A DNA stretch of 64,000 nucleotides, taken from positions 2,824,271-2,888,270 of the forward strand of contig JAJVDF010000019.1 in the NCBI GenBank assembly GCA_022410635.1, given 5' to 3'. Positions 1 to 10,440 of the stretch are shown piece by piece. Numbering within the stretch: the stretch's first letter is position 1; each line of letters starts with the position of its first letter. Source of the DNA: Tretioscincus oriximinensis (lineage: Eukaryota > Chordata > Lepidosauria > Squamata > Gymnophthalmidae). The position numbers and the translations under genes were made by a program. The notes below the pieces were generated by a model, which saw only the letters and a program-made list of their open reading frames with translations, searched no databases and was not told the DNA's origin.

Positions 1-110
1 CAACAAGATCTGTCCTCATAAGAACATAAGGACATAAGAAGAGCCATACTGAATCGGGCCAGAGCCCATTTAGTCCAGCATTCTGTCTCACACAGAGGCC
101 CACCAATAGA
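1..110 (-). mobile_element. CR1/L3-like LINE 3' end, part 1
   Basis: Read on the minus strand, this ends in the tandem 8-mer tail CTTATGTCCTTATGTTCTTATG that marks CR1 3' ends. The preceding text (gtgtgagacagaatgctggactaaatgggctctg on the reverse strand, in pieces) recurs at many other places in the window. The element continues at 405-800 after an inserted SINE. It is non-coding and 5'-truncated. Confidence 0.8.
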
Positions 111-404
111 GAAAGACAAAGACAAAGACAAAAGAAGAATCGAGTTTTTATACTCCGCTCTTTTCCAGAGCGGCTTACAGGGTTAATTTTTGCCCAAAGG
201 TTTACATCTTATTCTATCTTCCCAATCAGGTTAATGATGGTACTCATTTATCTAATTGAAATGCAGATTACAAATTTGCATCTCTGTCACATAGCTGAGT
301 TGGCTAGAGCTGAAGGTTAGTAGAAAGCGCTCACTCCTCCCCATATCCGACACAGGGCTTTGAAATCCAATCTCTGAGATGAAAGACTGTCTCCTTAGTG
401 ACTG
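111..404 (-). mobile_element. tRNA-headed SINE (family b) inserted in CR1
   Basis: On the minus strand the element runs from a degenerate tRNA-like head (B-box-like ttcaaagccct near 355-365) through the body 'ctagccaact...gggaagatagaat' to the tail 'ctgtaagccgctctgg...gagtataaaaac', followed by a CTTCTT/GTCTTT-rich simple tail at 111-150. The body matches the SINEs at 47441-47725 and 59936-60155. CR1 sequence continues on both sides, so this SINE is the younger insertion. Confidence 0.75.
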
Positions 405-800
405 CGCTAATTGCACCTAGGCAGTCTGAACAGAAGAAGACAAAATATGCATCTGTTCTCGACTCCCTGCACATGGTATTCCAGGAGTACTGCCTATTGC
501 TCCATCCCAGAGGCACCGTCCAGACATCCATCCTAATAGCTATTTATACCCTTGGTGTCCATAAACCTTTCTAATTCTGTCTTGAAGCTATCCAGGCTGT
601 TAGCTATCACCACCTCTTCTGGAAGTAAATTGACCCTCTGGGAGAAAAAAATACTTTTCTTTGTCTGTTCTTACTCATCTGCCCATCAGTTTCATGGAAT
701 GTCCCTGATCCTAGTGTTGTATGATGGAGAAAACCATTTTCTCCATTTACCTTATCCATCCCATGCATGATTTTCAAACACCATCCTTCGAGGCTGACAT
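405..800 (-). mobile_element. CR1/L3-like LINE 3' end, part 2
   Basis: This continues the element at 1-110. Reverse translation gives the worn C-terminus of ORF2: the 'W..LLP.EVV..S.DS..T.L' region near 555-620 and the region upstream of it around 660-790. It is a 5'-truncated, dead copy that begins in the motif corresponding to 'LFSLE'. Confidence 0.75.
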
Positions 801-1917
801 GCCGCTGCTAATGCGCATTAGTTGGTGTTGTTAGAAATCTTTTGTGGATTAATCAGCAATACACCAGTGTGATTATAATAGAGAAAGGGCAAAAGACAGA
901 TATTTGTCCTTTTTTCTCACATAAAATTAGAAAAACACTAATATGTCTTTCTACCTGGCTGTCCATCTTTGTCTAACTGGGTAAATAAACAGGCAGATTA
1001 GAAAGGATAATTTGTTCATGCCAAAACTTCTACTTCACTGGAAGCAGCACTCTCAGATGTCCAGATGGAAAACACCACAGGGAAGTCTCAACAATAATAG
1101 GCTTTACTAAACTTTTTCCTGTAGCTCTGAAATTATCGACACAAGCCACCTTTAAAAAAAAATCTTGACAGACAAAATACTTTTGTATAGCTCCAGCTAA
1201 ATCAAGCTGTGAATCTTTTCTTCTAGTGTATGCTTCTCACTGTAATCACTGCTAAGTTTGTTGAAGCTTTTAATTCAGAACTATCAGTGAAGTTCTAGCT
1301 CTATCAGCTATGAATGCAAGCAAACTGCACGAAAAAAGAACAAAGAACAAAGGACACAAATCAGAAGAAATGTCCTTTTCACCTTTGGGTTAGTAAATGG
1401 CCCTAGCAATTAGTATGAGTGGAGCACTTGCACCTTCATTTGTCCTACCTTTCCCCAACCATTCTTTGCTCACTTCTGTCCACAAGCATTCTGGAATGGT
1501 GAGAGCAGTCTCTGAAGAAGAGCCCCACCTATCTGTTGTTGGACATGTGCAGCCATTCCTCTTGTCATGGTTGGGCAAAGGGATGGCATGCATGCTGAGT
1601 GTGTGGTATGTAAGTCCATACCTTCAGCCAATCATGATGAAGAAGTTGGACCTATCACATACAGGCTGGATTATGATACCCACTCGTAATTATGATGTTT
1701 CCTGAGTCAGAAGGAGAGATNGTGAAACTCATCCTCCTCAGAACAAGGTAAGAATAGTTCCCAGTGACCAATTCCTACATGTGTATGTCAAAAAAGGCCA
1801 AGATATGCCCCCACGGAAGATTGTCTGAAGCCCTCTTATCTGAAGCCCTGGAAAGAATTGGTAGAGCAAACAATATTTATTTTATTTTACTTTGAAGCAA
1901 TTACTTTAAGACACTTA
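801..1917. other. unique AT-rich DNA, nothing recognised
   Basis: No repeat family, RNA gene or convincing coding exon is visible. A 102-codon frame at 1397-1705 has no recognisable domain and no supporting splice or promoter context. Confidence 0.5.
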
Positions 1918-2150
1918 GGACCTGTCCCCACTGAGCCTTATTCACCAGAAAATTTCTATTTTCAACTTACTTTTCTTTATTGGTGATTTAATTGGAAAAT
2001 TAATTAGTGATCACAGTCACGTTTTATTTGGAGTTATTTATATTTCCAACGTACTTTTCTTTATAACACACATGCAACTCCCAGTAAAATGTGATCACGA
2101 CATGACACCTTGAATTGTGATCACTAATTAATTTTCCAATTAATTTACCA
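1918..2150. repeat. nested inverted-repeat element (MITE candidate)
   Basis: A perfect 27-bp inverted repeat lies at 1988-2014 and 2117-2143 (arms run TTAATTGG...GTGATCAC), with weaker pairing continuing outward. A second internal pairing (GTGATCAC near 2007-2014 against 2091-2098) and a direct repeat of 'acttttctttat' (about 1968 and 2053) make the structure nested. The left edge 'cctgtccccactgagcctta' resembles the terminus of the inverted-repeat element at 22522-22655, so the two may be related. No transposase frame is present. Confidence 0.5.
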
Positions 2151-2598
2151 TAATCTTGTTTATTTAATGTAAAGTAAAGGAATATGTTCATAAGGCTGCA
2201 TCCATACCATCCATTTTATGCTACCCTAAGGTTTTTTTCACATGTAATTGTAGGGATCCAGCAGTGGCAACATTAGTCCTTTTATGCTTATTCTGTAGGG
2301 CAATGCGCCATTCTGACAGAACTGTGTGATCATGATGGTAAGACTCTCCCACTATTCTTTTCAGTGCAGCAGGACATGGTAAAACTGTTTTCACTGTTGA
2401 AAATGTAGCTTTTTTTATTTTAAACCCACTCAAAGCTCCAAATGCTAAACTCAAGCTTTTCCTCTCTTCATATTTATCCACTGTGTGACATGTATTCAGC
2501 TTGGGAATCCACATTGTCATGTACTTTTGGGAATTTAAGTAACTATCTGTTCTGTTTCACAGGCACAAGAAAATATACTATAGTACATATAAATACAT
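2151..2598. other. unique DNA, nothing recognised
   Basis: AT-rich sequence without a recognisable repeat. The reading frame at 2221-2520 on the minus strand has no domain. Confidence 0.4.
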
Positions 2599-2682
2599 AT
2601 ATACTGCTCAAAACAATTAAGGGAACACTTAGTGTTATACTGTTATGTTAAAGTGTTTCCCTTAATTGTTTTGAGCAGTATA
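2599..2682. mobile_element. Tc1/mariner-type hairpin MITE
   Basis: Two nearly perfect arms of about 31 bp begin TATACTGCTCAAAACAATTA and end ACACT (2599-2629 and 2652-2682; one base of length difference). They enclose a loop of about 22 bp. The outer TA fits the TA target duplication of Tc1/mariner. The terminal motif 'ACTGCTCAAAA..AAAGGGAACACTT' is one I recall from vertebrate Tc1-like elements. Only the ends survive, so it is non-autonomous. Confidence 0.75.
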
Positions 2683-5074
2683 TATATATATACTGTAGAA
2701 CTAATTCATATAAAATACAAAATGCATCCTTTCACACTCTCAATTGTATTTCAGTATTTTTTTTTACTTACTTACTTATATCCTGACCTATTCCTGAAGG
2801 TTCGGGATGGTTAAAAATAAAAACAAGAGTACAGAATAAATATTTTTAGTGCCAGAAAGTGAGGAAGCGAAATCTGTTTCTTTAACCGGCCAGAAATTAG
2901 CAAAAGGAGACTGAAAATCGGTATGTATTGGTTTTCTCACTTTTACTTTTACCACCTCCTTCTTGCCCATCTTTTTATTTATTTTATTTTTTCATCATCT
3001 CAAGCAAAATCTGAAAGTATATATTTTTTTCAAGGATTCTTCCCAAATGCATTAGTTCATGCTTTCAATCTAGCATGCCTTCTGAATTAAAAAGGGAAAA
3101 GATAAGGTATTTTTGAATAGGCTGTACCTTGTTTCCAGACTGTTCCTTTATATGAACGTGAGTGGCAGGGTGTGATCAGTGCTATATCTATGTAATAGCA
3201 GTTTCCAGAAAGATGCAGAACAGCAAACATTCCCAATTCAAACAGGAAAGATAGAGTCAGTGATGCCTACCAGATTCATCTCTTTCTCTCACTTATTTTC
3301 TTTTTGCTTCGATGGATCTAGTTTGTGTTGAGAAGCTGAGCGATTGCAGTTGTTTGGGCTTGAACTGTTTCCAATCCAGGCACATTAAACATAGACAGAA
3401 GATAGTAGCAGGACTCCTGGAACAGATTTATAATCATTATAAGCACCACAGTCAAGAGGCAGAACCAAAACCACTTTGATTCAAGAAACTCTCAACCACA
3501 CAGCACCATCTTTTTCTCTGACAAAACTGCCAGCACTATCGGCTGTATTTTAAAGCATCAGGAAAGGGGTCCTATCTACACATAAAATCATTGTTAATAA
3601 TACGGAGTGTGTGTATGGCAGTCTTATGGATGACTGAGAGTAATGGGGAAAACAAACAAAAACAGCTTGCCAGGTCAGTCCAAAACAAAATCACTGTAAT
3701 TCATTATTGTATTGTGGATGAATGAATTAAGGTTTGGGTAAAAGAAATAGGAGGTTAAAGTGTTTTACTGCTATGTCCGCATGGTTTCTGCAGTATGGAT
3801 TTAGACTGCAAGATTAGAAAAGCCTATTATGATCTCCCGGTTTCCTGATCAAATTAAATTCATATTGATTATTTCCACTTTGTTTTGTATAACTGGCAAA
3901 GAACAGAAATTATACTGATTACTGGTAACTCTCTACTCCCTAGTCTTCCAGTCTCCTTTCTTGATCACATGGAAGTTCTCACAGAATTGATGTAAAAGAT
4001 TTTCAATAGCCTTTTTTTCACCACTGAAGACTTCATTATCAGTTGTTGAAGTGTGTCAGTCTGGTGGGGCCAGCCTGAATCTCGCCTTTTCAACCAGTGT
4101 GTGTGTCTGTGTCATGGGTAAGGGTATTCCCATATTTTTCCTTGCCACGAAGATTGGATTGGCTGTAACTTCAGAACTCTGAAGGGAGAACCTTTAAATC
4201 ATTCTGTTTTTAGAGACTGTGGTGTTTTTAGTCATTCATGTTTTGATGAGTGCTATCACAAAGCAACTTTATTAAAATGTCAGATTAGCAAAATTCCAAC
4301 ATGTTTCTGTTCTGAACATTGTATGGAACACAAGATTGGAAGCATAAACTAAAGTAAGGGAAATAATGTTGCATTCCTCTGGGACACATATTTTTTCCTT
4401 CAGAGGCATAATAGAAATGCATGTTTTAGAAATAGGGGTGAGACACATTGGACTATGCTCCCAAGGGATATTTATTTTCTGCCAGAGCAGTTTTCTTTTG
4501 TCAGTTATATCTTAGAATCGGAAATTTAATGCTTTCATTTGTTTAGCCTTTGCAGTGCATATTCCTAGCATACTGACATTAAAAAAAAATCAATACATTG
4601 CAAGATTTTGTATTCTGTTTTCCAATAGTTTATTTGAATGTACTGAACATCTTCCCATTCAAATATGTCCCACCAAATGCTCTGCTTTGCTCTAACCTTT
4701 AGCCCAGTATCATAATTTTGCTTTGCTGTATGCCCAATTTCTATCAAAACTGCTCTGAACACAATTTGCAGAACTGAAACAATCCCTGTCAGGATGCAAA
4801 TGACTACAGGTCCAGTACTAGACTTGCTAAGTTAGGATATTAGAGCTTAAAATGAAGCTTACTAACTGCTGAGCCTGCTAAGTGTCAGAATCAATGACAG
4901 TATATTCTATCGGAAGCGCTCACCATATTATGAGAATGAGTCTCCTTCTTTTTAACAGAACTGATTGGATAGGAATAGAGATGTTTCAGCAGGTTTTCCT
5001 GAGGCTGCACTCATTTTAAAGTCATAAAATAAATACATGAAACATTTGTTTCTGACCATGCAATAACTGAATAT
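2683..5074. other. unique AT-rich DNA, nothing recognised
   Basis: I see no repeat family, exon or RNA gene. Short TA runs at 2680-2692 and an A/T-rich character are the only features. Confidence 0.45.
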
Positions 5075-5655
5075 ACACTTAAGTTGCATAAGATTTGGTC
5101 TTTTGGTAGTTGGAGGCGGTGGTTCCAGTCTTCTTTCCATGGCCAATGTAGGAGTGTGGTTGTGGAATGGCCTGTATGGGGACTTATACATAAGTCACAG
5201 GATCTTAAATCCATGAAGTTGTGAGGCATCCCATCCTCAGTGAACCTGTAATATCCTGGAAGATACAGGTGCAAAATCTGGGGGTGCTCTTGGAGTTTGT
5301 GCTGATTCTTGAAGCTCAGGAGGAGATTATGGCTTCTCCTGGCTAGGGGCAATCTGACCAAAGCAATTCATGCTGTGTGACCTCCCATATTGGACTGTTG
5401 TAATGGACTTTATTTAGGTCTGTGCTTGAAGATGGTTAAGAAACTGTAACTGGAGGGGAACGCAGCATCTAGATTACTGACCTGAACAGCTGGCAAAATG
5501 TACCTCACCCAGTCTTAAAAGAGCTGCACTGTTACAAATTTGCTACCATGTCCAATTCAAGGTGTTAACAATAACCTATAAGTCTCTAAATACCTATAGG
5601 AACACCTTCTCCCATATCNACTGCCTGTGCCTTAAGGTCTGCAGGGCAGCCTGTG
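5075..5655 (+). mobile_element. L2-like LINE, RT C-terminal remnant
   Basis: Frameshifted translation on the plus strand recovers the order of blocks typical of the end of L2-clade reverse transcriptases: 'VQNLGVLLE', 'LILEAQ', 'VTSHIGLL', 'LYLGLCLKMVKKL', 'LKELHCY'. They lie between about 5265 and 5640. Several stops and shifts show a long-dead copy. The DNA wording 'ttaaaagagctgcact' is nearly intact. The assignment rests on motif order recalled from the family. Confidence 0.6.
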
Positions 5656-5809
5656 TTTTCAATGGATCTTCTGTTTACTAATTTATTTAGGCAATGTTTT
5701 TATTCCTGCTTTATTATGAATCAAAAATGCTCCAAAATTAAAATACAGTACAAGTAATTAAGGAAGCTGTACTTCCATAAGAATCCTTGCTAAATAAAGT
5801 CTCAGTTTG

Positions 5810-5985
5810 GTGTAGTGGCTGGAGTCTTGGAGTCATATCTGGTAGTTCGATTCCACACTCCTCCATGAAGCCAGCTGGCTGATCATGGGCCAATTATGGT
5901 TCTTTAGAACTCTCTCAGTCCTCCTTACTTCACAGGGTGTCTAGTGTGGAGAAAGAACCTTCTCTTTAATAAATAGGTCTTTAGG
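5810..5985 (+). mobile_element. Sauria-type tRNA SINE, 3'-truncated
   Basis: The head 'gtgtagtggctggagtcttgg' (A box) and 'tagttcgattcc' (B box) is followed by 'ctcctccatgaagccagctgg' and 'ggtgtctagtgtggagaaag'. The same order occurs at 25436, 46015 and 55755. The LINE-derived tail is missing. Confidence 0.8.
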
Positions 5986-6324
5986 AAAAACATTATTAAT
6001 ATATTAAATATTATTATTGTTTCTATGAACAGAAGAATGTGAGATTATGTAGTCTTACATTTTTAGGAGCATTGTTTTTCTCCTTAACAAGGATCTCTTA
6101 ATTTCAGGCTAACCAGACAGTGTAACAGTAACATAACAGTAATGGCTGCTCTGAAATCCTGATTAGGACACCTAGGTTGTGTCTCCATTACATAGCAAAG
6201 ACATTTTAATTGAGATCAGTTTCCTATGCCTTGCAATGGAAACCAATTGGCTCGAAAACATCATTAAGATGCAGTTGCTACACAATGTTAGAATCATAAT
6301 CAAATAAACTGAAATTCTATATTT
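5986..6324. other. unique DNA, nothing recognised
   Basis: AT-rich, with no repeat or exon identified. Confidence 0.4.
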
Positions 6325-6640
6325 ACATGAGAGGATCCCTGCTGAATTGGGCCACAGCCCATTTAGTCCAGTGTTCTGTCTCACACTCTGCCCCCCTTCT
6401 CGCCGTTCACATCCGGGCATATCAAGCAGCAAAAGGCAAGTCCTTCACTTGTCTGTGACTCCCTTCAAATATTTTTTTAGGAATACCACCCATTGCTCCA
6501 ACCTGGAGGCAGCATCAAGACATTCATCCTAGTTAGCTATAGATACACATGGCTGCCATGAATTTGTTTATTCCTGTCTTCAGGCTCTCTAATCCTAGCT
6601 TAAACTATCCAATCCTATCTTTAAACTATCCTTTTCAAGA
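6325..6640 (-). mobile_element. CR1/L3-like LINE 3' end
   Basis: The plus strand reads 'ctgctgaattgggccacagcccatttagtccag', the reverse of the common CR1 terminus, followed by the degraded LWNLLP-region DNA. The copy is 5'-truncated, with a short unrelated or diverged stretch near 6400-6430. Confidence 0.7.
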
Positions 6641-7877
6641 ATCTTTTCAGGCATCTACTATTTTCTTACACCTATTTTTGTCATTTCCTGGAATGAGGTC
6701 ACTGATTTTCAATACATATTTAATGAACACTGCAGCATCACTGGAGTTTATGGAAAGCTTTCATGGGAGTAGGAACTAATTCTTCCTAATTAATTATGTT
6801 TGTAGAAAAAGTCCAATTAAAAATTCCATGGGTGATTTGTTTATTTATTTATTTTAAAAAATAATAAAAGCAACAGGGCTCTTGTTCATAAGAGTTGATT
6901 AACCTTTGTAGGTGGATGACACACTTATAATGTTATTTAATTGCTAAATGACACTATAGATCACCAGTATTATTAATCATTAATGCTTCAAAACTTCTGC
7001 ATAATATTGTGAAGCATAAAATGAATCTGTAGCTTCCATTCTTTCCCATTGCTTTATATATGATACAATCACGTCAACAGAAAACATACAGAAATTTTTA
7101 TATTGATAATCTCAAGGCTCATGAATGGTCTTTTGTGGATCTGCTGGTGTCAACATTGCTTATTACTGACCAACCATGCAAAGGTTAGGAATCCTTAGTG
7201 GTGAAAACAGAAAGCTTAGAAATGTGACACACTATGTACATCCCCCTTTTTATCCCAGATGCATTTCACTGCTAATGAACTTTGCAACTGCATTTCATGA
7301 TGTACAATGTTTGTTCAGTACAAGGGTACAATATATATATATATTAAAGTGTAATGNGCACAAGACTTCACACACACTCAAGAGGGGAAAATGCTAATGA
7401 AGCATAATTCTAATTATCAGCATTTGGAAAAGGGAAAGGAAGAATATGAAAGTTAAAATTATATATAAAACAGTAATTAAATCTGAACAAATTCTGAAGA
7501 CGTATGATAAAATCTCTGTGATGGAAAATTGGAGTACCTGGTTGTCTAGATGCTCTAATTCTAGATATGTTTTTTGCACATCTTATATCTCAGTATCTTG
7601 CAAGGTGTCTCTCAGACCTTTACTTGGCTATTCTCTAACATGTTTGGATGCAGCTCTATGATTGATTGACCGCCATTTCTAATACAAAGCAGATTACCAA
7701 ATAAGTAATCTCTCTCAAGTGGGCAGTGATCGCTCCTGACACAGAATAAAATTTCTATATTGGAATGTCCTGTTTCATGCCAATCCAATGACAGCTGTGA
7801 AACATGTGTCAGTTTCTGGAGGGAGAGGCATTTCAGTAGCATGCTTTATTGCAGCCCCGAAGTGACTCTGCTGTGGT
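6641..7877. other. unique AT-rich DNA with a short TA repeat
   Basis: A TA dinucleotide run lies at about 7331-7345. Nothing else is recognisable. Confidence 0.4.
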
Positions 7878-7885
7878 ATCCTGAA

Positions 7886-8325
7886 AAGGGTTGCCATATT
7901 TTGGCAGCCCAAAACCGGGACGGGGTGGGTGGAGGTGCGTGCACGCACACATGCATGCAAACACACACGGACATGGATGCTTGTGGCAAGACAGGCAGAA
8001 CAGAGCCGCACAAAAGCTCTGTTCTGTCAAAAACCAAATCGTTTTTCCTCTGCCGGAGGCGATTTGGCATGCTTTTCCTGATAGCAGACGCGAAACCCCG
8101 CCTCCTGCAGAGGATCAACTACGGCACGCTCCAAGGTTCCTTTCAGAACCCTGGAAAACGTTGCTCAGGCTGCAGCTGTCAACCCTGACGGTTCCTTTGC
8201 CTTTAAAATCATGGGTTTTTACATTCCCTGATGCAGCATCAGGGAATGTAAAAATCCAGGATTGACTAAATTTTAGTCCCCAAAGCTGGGATTGTCCTGC
8301 CTTCCTAGGACATATGGCAACCTTA
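7886..8325. mobile_element. hAT-like non-autonomous element with 8-bp TSD
   Basis: The direct repeat ATCCTGAA occurs at 7878-7885 and again at 8326-8333. Between the copies lie inverted ends AAGGGTTGCCATAT (7886) and ATATGGCAACCTTA (ending 8325). An exact 8-bp target duplication with short inverted ends is the hAT signature. The 440-bp interior is GC-rich (GTGCGTGCACGCACACATGC near 7935) and contains a perfect 19-bp inverted repeat around base 8235. Reading frames of 124-142 codons on both strands here are by-products of high GC. No transposase is encoded. Confidence 0.85.
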
Positions 8326-8369
8326 ATCCTGAATGACAGAGCTGTACCTTCTGCACACCTCTATCATGA

Positions 8370-8625
8370 AGTATACTACTCCCTAGGATGCTAATAGTCT
8401 CAACAAAGATCTACTGATAAGCTGGACCTGGATGCTGTTTGGGGGAATAGCTCTGTCTGTGAATTGTCTTATGCAAATGGAGTACATTAGGAGAAAGCAG
8501 GTGCTTTGGCTGAAGTTTAGCCTTCTTCTGTTCGAGAGTACAATTGCTGGGCCACTATGTGAGACAGAATGGTCTAGATGAATCGTGACCTGATTTAGCA
8601 AGGTTCCTCTCATTACTTATTCATA
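8370..8625 (+). mobile_element. CR1/L3-like LINE 3' end
   Basis: A plus-strand copy of the shared terminus: 'gccttcttctgttcgag...gggccactatgtgagacagaatggtctagatg...cctgatttagca'. It is worn and lacks most of the coding part. Confidence 0.7.
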
Positions 8626-10139
8626 TTTGTTCTTATCTGCATTAGTAAAAGGATTGCATAGACATACTTCAAAAATCCCTGGATCCCACCTTNGAAAGAG
8701 AAAGTGCTCTAGCAGTATATTGCTCTATCATCCTTTTGTGTTACTTACATCGTTGATTGAGGAGATGTTTGGATACTGCCGCTGTTAACATCTTAACTAA
8801 TCATAAGCAATCAGTAATGTTTATTTACATAGAGTTTTGGGTTTAAATTGCAAGATAAATATTTACAAGAATAGATTGCCACATGGTACCCTTTAGAATG
8901 GTTAGCGTCCCCCCACCTTACCACATACTGAGTTTGGAACCTAAGGTTCATTAGGCAAGAGAAGTGAAAAATAAAGATAGCAGATTGTTGACAGAACCAA
9001 ATAAATTTGTGAAGTCCAGTGATGAACTGCTCAGATAGAAATCCAAAAATAAGTTGCATACTTTGATAAGGCAACGAAGAGAGTTTCTGACACCTGAAAT
9101 ATATGAGGAAAAAAGTCAAATATAAGAAGCCAAAGATGAAGTTACAAACACCAGAGGACAAAACTGATGGTTCACAGCACTTGAACAGCCTAAGGAGGAA
9201 ATCAAATGACTAGAATGAAGAAATCAAAGAAGCATGGCAAAAAGATAGCAAAAGACCATCATACGCAATACATTGTAGAATACCAGAAAGGGCATAAGTA
9301 ATTGATAAAGTTGTTGAAGATGTTCAGTGACAGATTAAAGAGATTTAAGAATGACTATCTGGCGAGTCTTAAGACTGCCAGAGGTTTGACTTGGATGGAA
9401 GAGCCTTGGAATAGACTGCCAGATGAACGCAATGGATTATTTATGAGTATAGAGGTCACTTTTTGAGCTTGCCCAAGGGGTAAACAACTGTCTACAGCTG
9501 TGATCTAACCCATTCTTTCATGTAGTACAAAAGCGATCAGGAGTGAGCTAGCTCTACCTGTTGTATTAATTATTCTAAGCCTTTGGTTTTGCATATTGGA
9601 ACATAATCTGAATCCATTTTCTGCAAATTGACATAATTCTAGAAAAAAAATAAGAAAATTTCAGTTCTTGCAGCTGTAAAATAAATTTCACCACATATTC
9701 TGTAAATGTTACTTTTTTTTTACAAAATCAATATCTTGGTATTTTGCTTAAATAACAATGGAAGACTAATCATAAAGTTGATAGTCATTGGAGAAAGAAT
9801 GGATGGATGGATAGATGGATGGATGAATTGATAGGACAGATTGACTGTCTGAGAAGATTAGTTTGTCTCATCTGAGAAGAGCATGCCTTTAAAGATAAAA
9901 TTCATCTGAACGTTTGTTTTTCTTATGCTAGATTTAAAAAAACTAGGATTCAACTAAAAAAAATCACTGTTATAATCTGTCAGTGCTCAGAACTTTCCTT
10001 TTCAAATTTTCATGCCACATTTGCTGGCTGTATCAAAGCTGTCTTCTTGTGTCCTTTCTGAAGTATTAAGAACAGTCAGAAATCTTGATTTTAAGCTGGC
10101 CTTATGGGATACATTTGCAATATTTTCATGGGGCAAATT
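8626..10139. other. unique DNA; short GGAT/GATA tract
   Basis: A short (GGAT)n/(GATA) tract lies at about 9800-9828. The A-rich block 9140-9380 could be an old retrocopy, but no protein is recognisable. Otherwise nothing is seen. Confidence 0.4.
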
Positions 10140-10440
10140 TAAGAAAATAAGCCATTAGCTTCCGTTATCTGAGTCATTAATTAGGAAATGTGAATGGTGG
10201 CATTTATAACGATTAAAAAATCCAGAGCAGTGTTGTGACAATTAATTACTGCTGCAGAGTGTTTCAGAGCTGTAAAGTGTTATATTACTATTAATAACAT
10301 CACGATTATGAAGCTTTAAGGGCATCAGATGTTGACCCCTCTTGTTTTACTACAGGGACCTCATTAATCCTGTTCCAGTTTATCACAGTGATGAATAAAT
10401 AAAATCCCAGCCTTTTATATGAGTCTTTGGTGAAATGGCA
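10140..10440. promoter_or_regulatory. candidate conserved non-coding element
   Basis: Non-repetitive AT-rich DNA rich in homeodomain-type cores: 'gtcattaattagg' at 10172, 'acaattaattactgctgcag' at 10239, 'ctattaataaca' at 10289. There is no coding potential and no repeat similarity to the rest of the window. This texture resembles vertebrate developmental enhancers, but conservation cannot be tested here. Confidence 0.25.

Noticed and set aside
7760..8265. Overlapping frames of up to 142 codons on both strands
   Set aside because: They coincide with a GC-rich hAT-like element with defined ends. They overlap in several frames and show no domain.
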